This document shows positions 1 to 5,660 of a stretch of DNA of 5,966 nucleotides, one piece after another. This stretch comes from Verrucomicrobiales bacterium (GTDB taxonomy: Bacteria; Verrucomicrobiota; Verrucomicrobiia; Verrucomicrobiales; DEV007), in NCBI GenBank assembly GCA_002684575.1, contig NYVP01000100.1, positions 3,616 through 9,581 of the forward strand. The letters are read 5' to 3'. Within the stretch, counting starts at the first letter, position 1. Every line of letters begins with the position of its first letter. Made by a program: the position numbers and the translations under genes. Below the pieces are notes generated by a model. The model was not told the DNA's origin, did not search any database, and saw nothing but the letters and a program-made list of their open reading frames with translations.

Positions 1-45
1 GTAAGCAGCATGGCTCAAAGAATTCATAATGTGTTTGCAGATTAG
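1..45 (+). CDS. mnhE: C-terminal end of a truncated gene, probably MnhE (Na+/H+ antiporter subunit E)
   Basis: Frame 1 is open from the window edge to a TAG at 43-45 and gives only 14 residues, ending in RIHNVFAD. The other two forward frames hit stops almost at once (TAA at 2-4 and at 27-29). A short basic/hydrophobic ending of this kind is what MrpE-type subunits often show after their last conserved domain. The position, five bases before mnhF in an E-F-G order, is the main reason for the call. The 14 residues cannot prove the family. The rest of the gene lies upstream of the window. Confidence 0.55.
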   Translation, partial: VSSMAQRIHNVFAD

Positions 46-50
46 TAGAA

Positions 51-356
51 ATGATTGAAACGGAAACTATTTTGATTTGCGCTGGTCTTGGCCTTTTTCT
101 AATGATGGTTCCTGTTATCTACAGAATTATTAAGGGTCCGACTGCAATTGATCGAATTGTCGCCGTTAATGTGATTGGAACAAAGACCGCAGTATTGCTT
201 ATTATCATAGGTGCGCTTTTTGATAATGTTTCCATGTTTGTCGATTTTGCTATTGCATACGCGGCGCTTAATTTTTTGGGCTCACTAGCCGCCTCCAGAT
301 ATTTTAATCGAACTCGGCCGGCTTACGGTAATGAATCAACGGGAGGCAAGAATTAG
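51..356 (+). CDS. mnhF: MnhF/MrpF, cation/proton antiporter subunit F (MbhB-like)
   Basis: This small integral membrane subunit of the Mrp/Mnh antiporter has 101 residues, close to the usual length of about 90-110. Three hydrophobic helices are visible at about residues 7-24, 45-58 and 62-83. The family signature lies between helices 1 and 2 at residues 25-40: an arginine, then KGPTAIDR with Asp34 and Arg35, then IVAVN. A second conserved acidic position, Asp65, lies at the start of helix 3. The ATG at 51 is the natural start because helix 1 begins directly after it; no clear Shine-Dalgarno site precedes it, so translation may be coupled to the preceding gene five bases upstream. Its TAG stop shares one base with the possible GTG start of mnhG. 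In Mrp complexes MrpF packs in the small-subunit group beside MrpE and MrpG and is needed for antiport, although it has no known catalytic site of its own. Confidence 0.93.
   Translation: MIETETILICAGLGLFLMMVPVIYRIIKGPTAIDRIVAVNVIGTKTAVLLIIIGALFDNVSMFVDFAIAYAALNFLGSLAASRYFNRTRPAYGNESTGGKN
341..346 (+). promoter_or_regulatory. Ribosome binding site for mnhG (GGGAGG)
   Basis: GGGAGG lies inside the 3' end of mnhF. It is 9 bases from the GTG at 356 and 12 bases from the ATG at 359. The spacing slightly favours the GTG, while codon preference favours the ATG. The two choices differ by one residue only. Confidence 0.6.
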
Positions 357-769
357 TGATGAGTGGATTAATTGATATACTAAGTGTTCTCCTGATTTTA
401 TCAGGGCTGGTCTTCTTTTTGGGAGCTAGTATTGGAGTTGTTAGATTTCCGGACTTCTATACGAGAATGCATGCGGCCGGAAAAGGAGATACTTTGTCTA
501 CCATTTTGATAATGAGTGGCATGGCGATTCAGGTGATGAGTGATTTTGAAGGAATGAGCTTCCTCGTTGCGATTAAGATATTGGCCATAGCGGTTTTAAT
601 TATGCTTACTAGTCCAACCAGCACGCACCTTTTAATGAAAGCGGGTTACGATGATGGAATTGTTCCTGTTTCCAATAATAAGAAAGCAAAGATAAATGAT
701 ATTGGTGGCCCATTCTTAGAAGAATCTGTATCTGATAAATCTGAGGCTAAGAAGAAAGTAAAAAAATAA
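356..769 (+). CDS. mnhG: MnhG/MrpG, cation/proton antiporter subunit G (MbhC-like)
   Basis: The product is a 137-residue MnhG-family membrane subunit. Three helices are seen at about residues 6-28, 47-62 and 69-85. The family hallmark follows helix 1 at residues 28-47: VVRFPDFYTRMHAAGKGDT, with Arg30, Pro32, Arg37, His39 and Asp45. A second signature, SPTSTHLLMKAG, is at 86-97. Typical MrpG proteins end soon after that point; here a hydrophilic tail of about 40 residues (98-137) follows, acidic around 121-130 and finishing with a lysine cluster. The start is either GTG 356, which overlaps the mnhF stop by one base, or ATG 359; both are served by the GGGAGG at 341-346. MrpG is a structural partner of MrpE and MrpF and is required for Na+/H+ exchange in studied Mrp systems. 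The tail's function is unknown. Confidence 0.93.
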   Translation: MMSGLIDILSVLLILSGLVFFLGASIGVVRFPDFYTRMHAAGKGDTLSTILIMSGMAIQVMSDFEGMSFLVAIKILAIAVLIMLTSPTSTHLLMKAGYDDGIVPVSNNKKAKINDIGGPFLEESVSDKSEAKKKVKK

Positions 770-788
770 ATCTAAAATACGAGAATCA

Positions 789-1034
789 TTGATTTGGCAA
801 TTTGACATAATTATACTGATCTTTCTGGTCGTTACCGCGGTAATTGCATTGCGAGTCAAGGATCTATTAGGCGCCTCTATGATTTTTGGTATCTATTCAT
901 TTTTGATTTGCTTGTTATGGGCTGAGATGGGTGCGGTTGATGTCGCTTTTACAGAGGCTGCTGTTGGAGCTGGAGTTTCAACCGTAATCATGATTGCAAC
1001 GGTTTTTTCTACTACTAGGAGGTCCAAAGATTAA
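789..1034 (+). CDS. Stand-alone DUF4040 / MbhD-like subunit (part of the split MrpA C-terminus)
   Basis: This 81-residue, almost entirely hydrophobic protein has three helices at about 4-21, 27-44 and 51-74. The stretch AVDVAFTEAAVGAG at residues 49-62 is the hallmark of the DUF4040 family, seen in MbhD of archaeal membrane-bound hydrogenases and in the C-terminal region of MrpA; it carries Asp51 and Glu56. In classical Mrp this module is fused behind the NuoL-like part of MrpA, whereas here it is a separate gene, as in Mbh. By analogy with Mbh and Mrp structures it lies near the proposed sodium path, which is inference for this protein. The start is a TTG at 789. No ATG or GTG lies in frame between it and the preceding gene, and helix 1 begins immediately after it. 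Only a weak purine stretch (CGAGAA) precedes it. Confidence 0.9.
   Translation: MIWQFDIIILIFLVVTAVIALRVKDLLGASMIFGIYSFLICLLWAEMGAVDVAFTEAAVGAGVSTVIMIATVFSTTRRSKD
1017..1022 (+). promoter_or_regulatory. AGGAGG with unusually long spacing to the mnhB start
   Basis: A perfect AGGAGG sits in the last codons of the DUF4040 gene, 17 bases before the ATG at 1040. That is longer than normal, and no in-frame ATG, GTG or TTG lies at a better distance. A weaker AAGG at 1033-1036 is close to the ATG. The AGGAGG may be a chance result of the Arg-Arg codons there. Confidence 0.3.
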
Positions 1035-1039
1035 GGCTA

Positions 1040-1789
1040 ATGAAATTTTTTGGATTACTCTCAGTGATTATTGTTGGTTCTCTTTTGTTGTCTGCGACAA
1101 AGGATTTTCCCGATTGGGGAGATCAAGATTCTCCTGCAAATGAGGGACCCGTTTCGAGTTTTTATATTGAGAAGACAGAAGAAAAAACAAAGGTTCCCAA
1201 CATGGTTACGGCAGTGCTCGCTGATTATAGAGGCTATGACACTATGTTTGAGACAGTTGTTATATTTATTGCTGGGATAGGGATCATCGCGGTTCTTAGA
1301 ACTTATGGAAATAATGATTCAACGCCTAAGAATCAAGTGGGTGATGAGGGGGCAGGTTTATTAGCCAAAATCACCTGTAGTTTAATTTTGCCGTTCATTC
1401 AGCTTTTTGCTCTTTATGTTGTTGCTCATGGGCACCACAGTCCCGGTGGTGGTTTTCAGGGTGGTGTGATGTTGGGGGCTAGTTATATTCTCTTGGCATT
1501 AGCCTACGGCCTCGCAAGAGCTAAAAGCTGCTTCAGCGAGAAGAGAACATTAGTTTTTGCTGCGGTAGGTATTATTATTTATGTCGGATGGGGAGTGCTT
1601 TGCCTGATTATGGGTAAGGAATTTTTGAACTACTCTGCTTTGGATTCAATCCTTCCAGGCGGAGTTGAAATGGCCCGTTCTCATAGCATGCTGGCAGTGG
1701 AAATTGGAGTCGCTCTTACGGTTACCGCTGTCATGTTTTCTATGTTTTCTAATCTCTCAACCAAAGGCCGCTTGGATAAAGGTCTTTAA
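1040..1789 (+). CDS. mnhB: MbhE-like segment fused to MnhB (cation/proton antiporter subunit B)
   Basis: The 249-residue product joins two modules. Residues 1-90 match the end of MrpA / MbhE: a first helix at 4-19, a soluble loop at 21-55, then the signature VTAVLADYRGYDTMFE (residues 56-71, with Asp62, Arg64, Asp67 and Glu71) leading into a helix at 72-86. Residues 105-240 are an MnhB domain with helices at about 109-129, 142-158, 170-191 and 217-236. Its hallmark HGHHSPGGGFQGG lies at 130-142 and Glu221 is buried in the last helix. MnhB alone is usually about 140 residues, which explains the extra length. Such fusions are familiar in Mbh-like bacterial clusters. Together with the preceding DUF4040 protein it replaces the MrpA C-terminus, a region tied to Na+ movement in Mrp. 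The ATG at 1040 is five bases after the preceding stop; mnhC follows after three bases. Confidence 0.92.
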   Translation: MKFFGLLSVIIVGSLLLSATKDFPDWGDQDSPANEGPVSSFYIEKTEEKTKVPNMVTAVLADYRGYDTMFETVVIFIAGIGIIAVLRTYGNNDSTPKNQVGDEGAGLLAKITCSLILPFIQLFALYVVAHGHHSPGGGFQGGVMLGASYILLALAYGLARAKSCFSEKRTLVFAAVGIIIYVGWGVLCLIMGKEFLNYSALDSILPGGVEMARSHSMLAVEIGVALTVTAVMFSMFSNLSTKGRLDKGL

Positions 1790-1792
1790 TTT

Positions 1793-2290
1793 ATGGATAT
1801 CATTATTGCGTCATTCATTGAGGAGGTCATAGTCCCAAAATTCAACTATTGGATTTATGTGATTTTGATGATGATTGGTTTGTTTGCGATGATTACAAAA
1901 AATAATCTTATCAAAAAACTGATCGGAATGGCTATTTTTCAAACAGCCATTATTTTGTTATATGTTTCTGTTGGGGTTAAGTCGGAGGCCAATATTCCAA
2001 TAATTTCTCATCATGGTCACCAAGAGCACGTAGAGAATGCTCAAGATGAAAAACATAGTTCAAAACTCGAAGTTTCTACTGATGATAAATCCGATAAAAG
2101 TGATCATCATGCGATAGATAAAGATAAATTCGCAAATCCTCTGCCTCACGTTTTGATGCTAACAGCCATCGTTGTTGGTGTAAGTACGCTGGGGCTTGCT
2201 CTGGCGATTTCCCAGAAAGTTCATGGTTCGTTTGGAACTCTAGAGGAGGATGAAATTCTTGATCAATTAAAGCCAGGAGGACATGACTGA
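1793..2290 (+). CDS. mnhC: MnhC/MrpC (NuoK-like) subunit with a His/Asp-rich loop insertion
   Basis: This NuoK-family three-helix subunit couples the antiporter-like D subunits to the small-subunit half of the complex. Helices are at about residues 19-36, 42-61 and 118-140. The conserved stretch NPLPHVLMLTAIVVG (115-129), which opens helix 3, identifies it as MnhC. At 165 residues it is about 50 longer than typical MrpC (around 110-115). Most of the excess is a hydrophilic insertion at 73-113 between helices 2 and 3 with seven histidines and eleven acidic residues; the rest is a C-terminal tail containing GTLEEDEI. By the known NuoK topology (N-terminus outside) the insertion should face the periplasm, which is inference. 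The ATG at 1793 follows mnhB by three bases, with AAAGG at 1778-1782 as a weak ribosome site. The 3' end overlaps the next gene by 8 bases, indicating translational coupling. Confidence 0.93.
   Translation: MDIIIASFIEEVIVPKFNYWIYVILMMIGLFAMITKNNLIKKLIGMAIFQTAIILLYVSVGVKSEANIPIISHHGHQEHVENAQDEKHSSKLEVSTDDKSDKSDHHAIDKDKFANPLPHVLMLTAIVVGVSTLGLALAISQKVHGSFGTLEEDEILDQLKPGGHD
2009..2131 (+). other. Segment coding the His/acid-rich insertion of MnhC
   Basis: Residues 73-113 of MnhC hold His at 73, 74, 76, 79, 88, 105 and 106, plus eleven Asp/Glu and several Lys. The stretch has no hydrophobic segment and looks disordered. It separates helix 2 from the conserved helix 3 motif. Histidine clusters like HHGHQEH often bind divalent metals or buffer protons, but nothing here proves either role. 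Confidence 0.7.
2275..2280 (+). promoter_or_regulatory. Ribosome binding site for the first MnhD-like gene (AGGAGG, short spacing)
   Basis: AGGAGG within the final codons of mnhC lies only two bases before the ATG at 2283, shorter than the usual 5-9. No later in-frame start fits, because the first transmembrane helix begins at residue 5. Coupled re-initiation after the mnhC stop at 2288-2290 would make the exact spacing less important. Confidence 0.55.
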
Positions 2291-3818
2291 TCATTTACCA
2301 ATACTATTACTTCTGCTCCCATTATTTGGGTCGTTGATATGTGTTCTATTGGGAAGAAATAACGCTGCCCATTCATGGGTAGTAGCTATGATAAGTCTTG
2401 GGGGCTCAGCTCTGCTTTCACTACTGATGTTGATTAAGGTGCTAGGTCTGAAATCAGGTGATTTTCGATACAGAATGGGTGGATGGCCAGAAAGCTCAAG
2501 CTATGAGGTTGGTATTGAATTAAGGGTGGATGTGCTCGCTTGCTTAATTGTTTTGGCGGTGATGATTGTGGGGTTCCTAAATACCATTTATTCAAAGACA
2601 AGAGTTTCTGCAGAAGTGGGTGAAAAGGGTTCATTTTTCTATGCACTGATTCAGTTACTTATCGTTGGCCTTTGTGGCATTATTATGACGAATGATGCCT
2701 TTAATCTCTATGTTCTCATCGAGATTACTTCACTTACCAGTTATGCACTTATAGCCATGGGCAACCGGAGGGCTGCTCTTTCTAGTTTCAATTATGTGAT
2801 AATGGGTACCATTGGTGCTTCATTTTATTTGCTGGGGGTCGGTTATTTATACATCAAAACAGGGACATTAAACATTGATGACATTCATAACTATCTTAGG
2901 AGTGAGAATTTGTGGGCCAGTCAAAGTATTGTAGTCGCCTTTATTCTCATAATGCTCGGCGTGTGGACAAAGATGGCTTTCTTTCCTTTGCACGGTTGGT
3001 TGCCAAACGCGTATTCCTATGCACCGAGTATGACGGGAACATTTATGGCTCCTTTGATGACCAAGGTCATGGTCTACGTGATGATAAGAGTAATGCTCTG
3101 GTTGTTTGGATCTGATTTCGTTTATTCAACTGAAAGTATATGGAGTGAACTAATTATATGGATGTCTGTCGTAGCCATTGTAGCGGGCTCGTTCCTCGCT
3201 CTTGCGAGGAATGACATTAAAAAAATGTTAACCTATCTTATTATTGCTGAGGTTGGCTATATGGTCGGTGGTGCGTGGTTGGGGAACTTGAACGGTCAGG
3301 CTGGTGCTTTTTACCATATCTTGTCAGATGCAGCGATGACCTTTTGTCTTTTCATTGCTGCTTCAATTGTAATCATTAGAACCGGTGAGAGTCGTCTGAA
3401 TGCTTTTGATGATCTATTTAGAAAAATGCCAATCACGATGATTGGATTTACTATTGGCGGCCTATCCATGATAGGATTACCCCCGACTTGTGGCTTCTTT
3501 AGTAAATGGTACTTAATAAAAGGTGGGGTAGAAACCGGTCAGTGGGAATTTGTTGTAGCCTTGCTTTTTTCAAGTCTGATCAATGCGGTGATATTTTTCA
3601 AAATATTCGAGAGAGCCTATTTTGGTAAGATTAAAGGAATTAAAGAAGAAGTTACTGTGCAGGATCGTGATACCATTCCGGCTGGAGGTATAAAATCGGT
3701 TCCATTGTCGATGCTGATACCTTTATGCGTTGGCTCTCTTTCGATTCTTATTATTGGAATTATGAACAAGAATATATTTTCTTGGATTACTAAAGCTCTA
3801 GAAATGGTTAACGGTTAA
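2283..3818 (+). CDS. mnhD: MnhD-like antiporter subunit 1 (NuoN/MrpD family, altered TM12 site)
   Basis: This 511-residue polytopic protein of the MrpD/NuoN/NuoM family has about 14 predicted helices. Most charged residues of the proton path are present: Glu147 in NLYVLIE (TM5), Lys230 in the VWTK stretch (TM7), His237 in PLHGWLPNA, and Lys261 (TM8). The late family motif RKMPITM followed by IGGLSMIGLP and FSKWYL is at 380-411. One site differs: where family members usually have H-x3-H-x3-K in TM12, this protein has His345, Asp349 and Thr353, so the second His and the Lys are lost. The length fits MrpD (about 490-510). It starts 8 bases inside mnhC behind an AGGAGG and ends in a TAA directly abutting the next gene. 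It most likely forms a proton or cation channel adjacent to MnhC. Among the three D-like genes here it is the one in the canonical MrpD/MbhH position. Confidence 0.93.
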   Translation: MTDHLPILLLLLPLFGSLICVLLGRNNAAHSWVVAMISLGGSALLSLLMLIKVLGLKSGDFRYRMGGWPESSSYEVGIELRVDVLACLIVLAVMIVGFLNTIYSKTRVSAEVGEKGSFFYALIQLLIVGLCGIIMTNDAFNLYVLIEITSLTSYALIAMGNRRAALSSFNYVIMGTIGASFYLLGVGYLYIKTGTLNIDDIHNYLRSENLWASQSIVVAFILIMLGVWTKMAFFPLHGWLPNAYSYAPSMTGTFMAPLMTKVMVYVMIRVMLWLFGSDFVYSTESIWSELIIWMSVVAIVAGSFLALARNDIKKMLTYLIIAEVGYMVGGAWLGNLNGQAGAFYHILSDAAMTFCLFIAASIVIIRTGESRLNAFDDLFRKMPITMIGFTIGGLSMIGLPPTCGFFSKWYLIKGGVETGQWEFVVALLFSSLINAVIFFKIFERAYFGKIKGIKEEVTVQDRDTIPAGGIKSVPLSMLIPLCVGSLSILIIGIMNKNIFSWITKALEMVNG

Positions 3819-5294
3819 ATGGCATCTGTAGAATTTAGTCTCATTCCCTTTCTTGCATGGTTAGTATCGCTGCTGGCGGTGCCTGCCATCATATTATTAG
3901 GGAAAAAGCCAGACGCTAGAGAGGGAATCACTTTTTTGGCGGCAATTGTTAAATTTGGTTTTGTTCTGCTCATGTTGCCTCTTGTTCGGGAAGGTAAGAT
4001 TCTCCATTTCTCTTTCAGTGAAATCATAGAGGGTATTCCGATTGAGTTTAGAGTTGATGGGCTTGGAATTCTTTTCGCTATTGTTGCTTCCTCATTGTGG
4101 ATACTTACAAGTCTTTATGCTCTCGGATATATGCGCAGTTTAAAAGAGCACGACCAGACAAGATTCTTTGCTTGTTTCGCACTTTCTCTTTCAGCCACGA
4201 TTGGCGTTGCATTTGCAGGAAACCTCCTAACGCTTTACATTTTTTATGAAATCCTCTCTTTGTCCACTTACCCGTTAGTAACTCATCACGGCGATAAAGA
4301 AGCGAGGTCGGGTGGAAGAACCTATCTGAGTCACCTTCTAGGAACATCAGTGGCCTTCGTCTTACCCGCAATGATATATTGTTATTGGAAAAAAGGGGGG
4401 GATATCAACTTTACTGACGGAAGTTTATTAACTACAGACATTGGTTCAGGCGCAGGTTTAATTGTACTTCTTGCTTTTACCTTTGGGTTTGCAAAAAACG
4501 GTCTGATGCCCTTCCACTCTTGGCTACCGAATGCCATGGTCGCGCCGACTCCGGTCTCTGCTCTTTTACACGCCGTTGCTGTGGTTAAGGTTGGTGTTTT
4601 TTGCGTAATTCGAGTATTCACAGGAGTATTCGGTATCGATCTTCTTGAGAAACTGGACATTGCTGTTGTGGTGAGTTGGATTGCTGCCTTTACAGTTATA
4701 ACATCTTCATTAATTGCCCTAAGTCAGGACAACCTGAAACGGCGACTCGCGTTTTCCACTATTGGTCAACTCAGTTACATTATACTTGGAGTTTCACTGC
4801 TTTTACCTCTTGGAGTTACTGGAAGTATTTTACACGTTGCGATGCATGCCTTCGGTAAGATCACTCTCTTCTTTTGTGCTGGAGCCATCTATGTGGCGAT
4901 GCATAAGAAGTATGTGAGTGAGTTGGTTGGTATCGGCCGAAAAATGCCAATTACTATGACTGCTTTTGCAATTGGTTCACTGAGTGTCATTGGGCTACCA
5001 GTTACCGGTGGTCTGGTTTCCAAGTGGTATTTGGTTATGGGTACGGCGCAGTCCGACCAGATTGCCCTCTTAGTGGTTTTTCTTATTAGCTCTATTTTAA
5101 ATGCGTGTTACTTCTTGCCGATTGTCTATCGTGCCTTTTTCTGCCGCCCCGAGGAATCTCTTTACGAAGGCGGCCGTCAGGAGGCCCCTTTGGCCTGTCT
5201 TATTCCGCTTTGTATCACCGCTTTGCTTTCGGTGATTTCATTCTTTAACCCCGGCCTGTTTATTGAGCTTGCAGGACTAATTTCAAATAAATAG
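3819..5294 (+). CDS. MnhD-like antiporter subunit 2 (MrpD/MrpA N-domain type, complete proton-path residues)
   Basis: This 491-residue antiporter-like membrane subunit has a full set of expected channel residues: Glu144 in TM5 (NLLTLYIFYE), Lys226 and His233 in TM7 (FAKNGLMPFHSWLPN), His251 and Lys257 in TM8, and His339, His343 and Lys347 in TM12. FRVDGLGILF at 77-86 is typical of the NuoL/MrpA/MrpD superfamily. Its late motif (RKMPITM, then IGLPVTGG and SKWYL, 374-405) closely parallels that of the preceding gene, but the rest is diverged, so this is an old paralogue. The ATG at 3819 follows the TAA of the previous gene with no gap and in the same frame; no Shine-Dalgarno site is evident, so coupled translation is likely. 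It may do the work of the MrpA NuoL-like domain, which is absent as such in the window. That assignment is inference; a plain second MrpD is the alternative. Confidence 0.9.
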   Translation: MASVEFSLIPFLAWLVSLLAVPAIILLGKKPDAREGITFLAAIVKFGFVLLMLPLVREGKILHFSFSEIIEGIPIEFRVDGLGILFAIVASSLWILTSLYALGYMRSLKEHDQTRFFACFALSLSATIGVAFAGNLLTLYIFYEILSLSTYPLVTHHGDKEARSGGRTYLSHLLGTSVAFVLPAMIYCYWKKGGDINFTDGSLLTTDIGSGAGLIVLLAFTFGFAKNGLMPFHSWLPNAMVAPTPVSALLHAVAVVKVGVFCVIRVFTGVFGIDLLEKLDIAVVVSWIAAFTVITSSLIALSQDNLKRRLAFSTIGQLSYIILGVSLLLPLGVTGSILHVAMHAFGKITLFFCAGAIYVAMHKKYVSELVGIGRKMPITMTAFAIGSLSVIGLPVTGGLVSKWYLVMGTAQSDQIALLVVFLISSILNACYFLPIVYRAFFCRPEESLYEGGRQEAPLACLIPLCITALLSVISFFNPGLFIELAGLISNK

Positions 5295-5309
5295 TACAAT
5301 CTAATACTA

Positions 5310-5660
5310 ATGCCAACTGATAAAGAGACAGACTGGATTTACCGGGAATCAACCAAGAAGCTGCTGATGCGCTTACTATTGGCGGGTTGCGCAATCTCTG
5401 TGCTCTTAGAATTGTTTGTCTTAGGGAGAAAAGAAAAGTTTGGCGTTGATGGTTGGTTTGGATTTTATGCTATGTTGGGTTTTGTTAGCTGCACATTGAT
5501 GATTTTTGCTGCCAAGGGATTAGGACTTTGGTTGAAAGTTCCGACTGACTTTTACGAAGAGGAGAAAACCGGTAAAGCGACCAAGAAGTCCTCTAAGAAA
5601 AAAACTGCAAAGAAGGCGGCTCGCAAGATTTCTAAGAAGAAGAAAGGAGGGGCACTATGA
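5310..5660 (+). CDS. Small two-helix membrane protein with lysine-rich tail, Mrp-cluster associated
   Basis: This 116-residue protein has no assigned function that I can name. It has a charged N-terminus (1-18), a helix at about 18-38, a short loop with KFGVDG, and a second helix at about 49-75 containing GFYAMLGFVSCTLMIFAAKG. PTDFYEEE follows at 78-85. Similar small proteins with a G-F-x-A-x-x-G-F pattern in helix 2 and an acidic, tyrosine-containing end occur, from memory, beside MnhD-like genes in other bacteria. Residues 86-112 then form a low-complexity tail with 14 Lys and one Arg, resembling histone H1-like or PolyK linkers. If both helices are in the membrane, tail and N-terminus are on the same side, probably the cytoplasm by the positive-inside rule. 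The ATG is 15 bases after the preceding stop and lacks an evident Shine-Dalgarno site. Its stop overlaps the next start (ATGA). It is probably an accessory or assembly subunit. Confidence 0.82.
   Translation: MPTDKETDWIYRESTKKLLMRLLLAGCAISVLLELFVLGRKEKFGVDGWFGFYAMLGFVSCTLMIFAAKGLGLWLKVPTDFYEEEKTGKATKKSSKKKTAKKAARKISKKKKGGAL
5565..5657 (+). other. Low-complexity AAG/AAA-rich segment coding the lysine-rich tail
   Basis: The last third of the 116-residue protein's gene is purine-rich and dominated by AAG and AAA codons, giving tandem K-K and K-K-x-A-K-K units (residues 86-112). It also includes the AGGAGG that serves the next gene. Confidence 0.75.
5645..5650 (+). promoter_or_regulatory. Ribosome binding site for the third MnhD-like gene (AGGAGG)
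   Basis: AGGAGG lies six bases before the ATG at 5657, an ideal spacing. The site supports that start, which overlaps the previous stop as ATGA. Confidence 0.8.

Noticed and set aside
1071..1280. Small plus-strand frames inside mnhB and the D-like genes (also 2912-3115 and 4676-4858).
   Set aside because: They are out-of-frame readings of well supported genes with no family features.
2076..2294. Minus-strand open frames opposite mnhC, the D-like genes and others (for example 2434-2646, 3815-4027, 4105-4371, 4382-4660).
   Set aside because: All lie opposite strongly supported plus-strand genes, lack recognisable motifs or plausible starts, and have compositions typical of antisense shadows.
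4386..4404. Programmed -1 frameshift at the A6G7 tract in the second MnhD-like gene.
   Set aside because: The zero-frame codons are AAA AAA GGG GGG, so the run is not in the X-XXY-YYZ register, and the zero frame continues through the full family domain including TM12.
3417..5025. Recent tandem duplication or gene conversion between the two adjacent D-like genes, suggested by the shared RKMPITM to SKWYL region and a 13-base identical stretch (GAAAAATGCCAAT).
   Set aside because: The shared stretch is a conserved motif of the family. The rest of the two proteins, including TM12 and the N-termini, is strongly diverged, so they are old paralogues.
5295..5309. A terminator or promoter between the second D-like gene and the 116-residue gene.
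   Set aside because: Only 15 AT-rich bases with no inverted repeat followed by a T run; the genes look co-transcribed.
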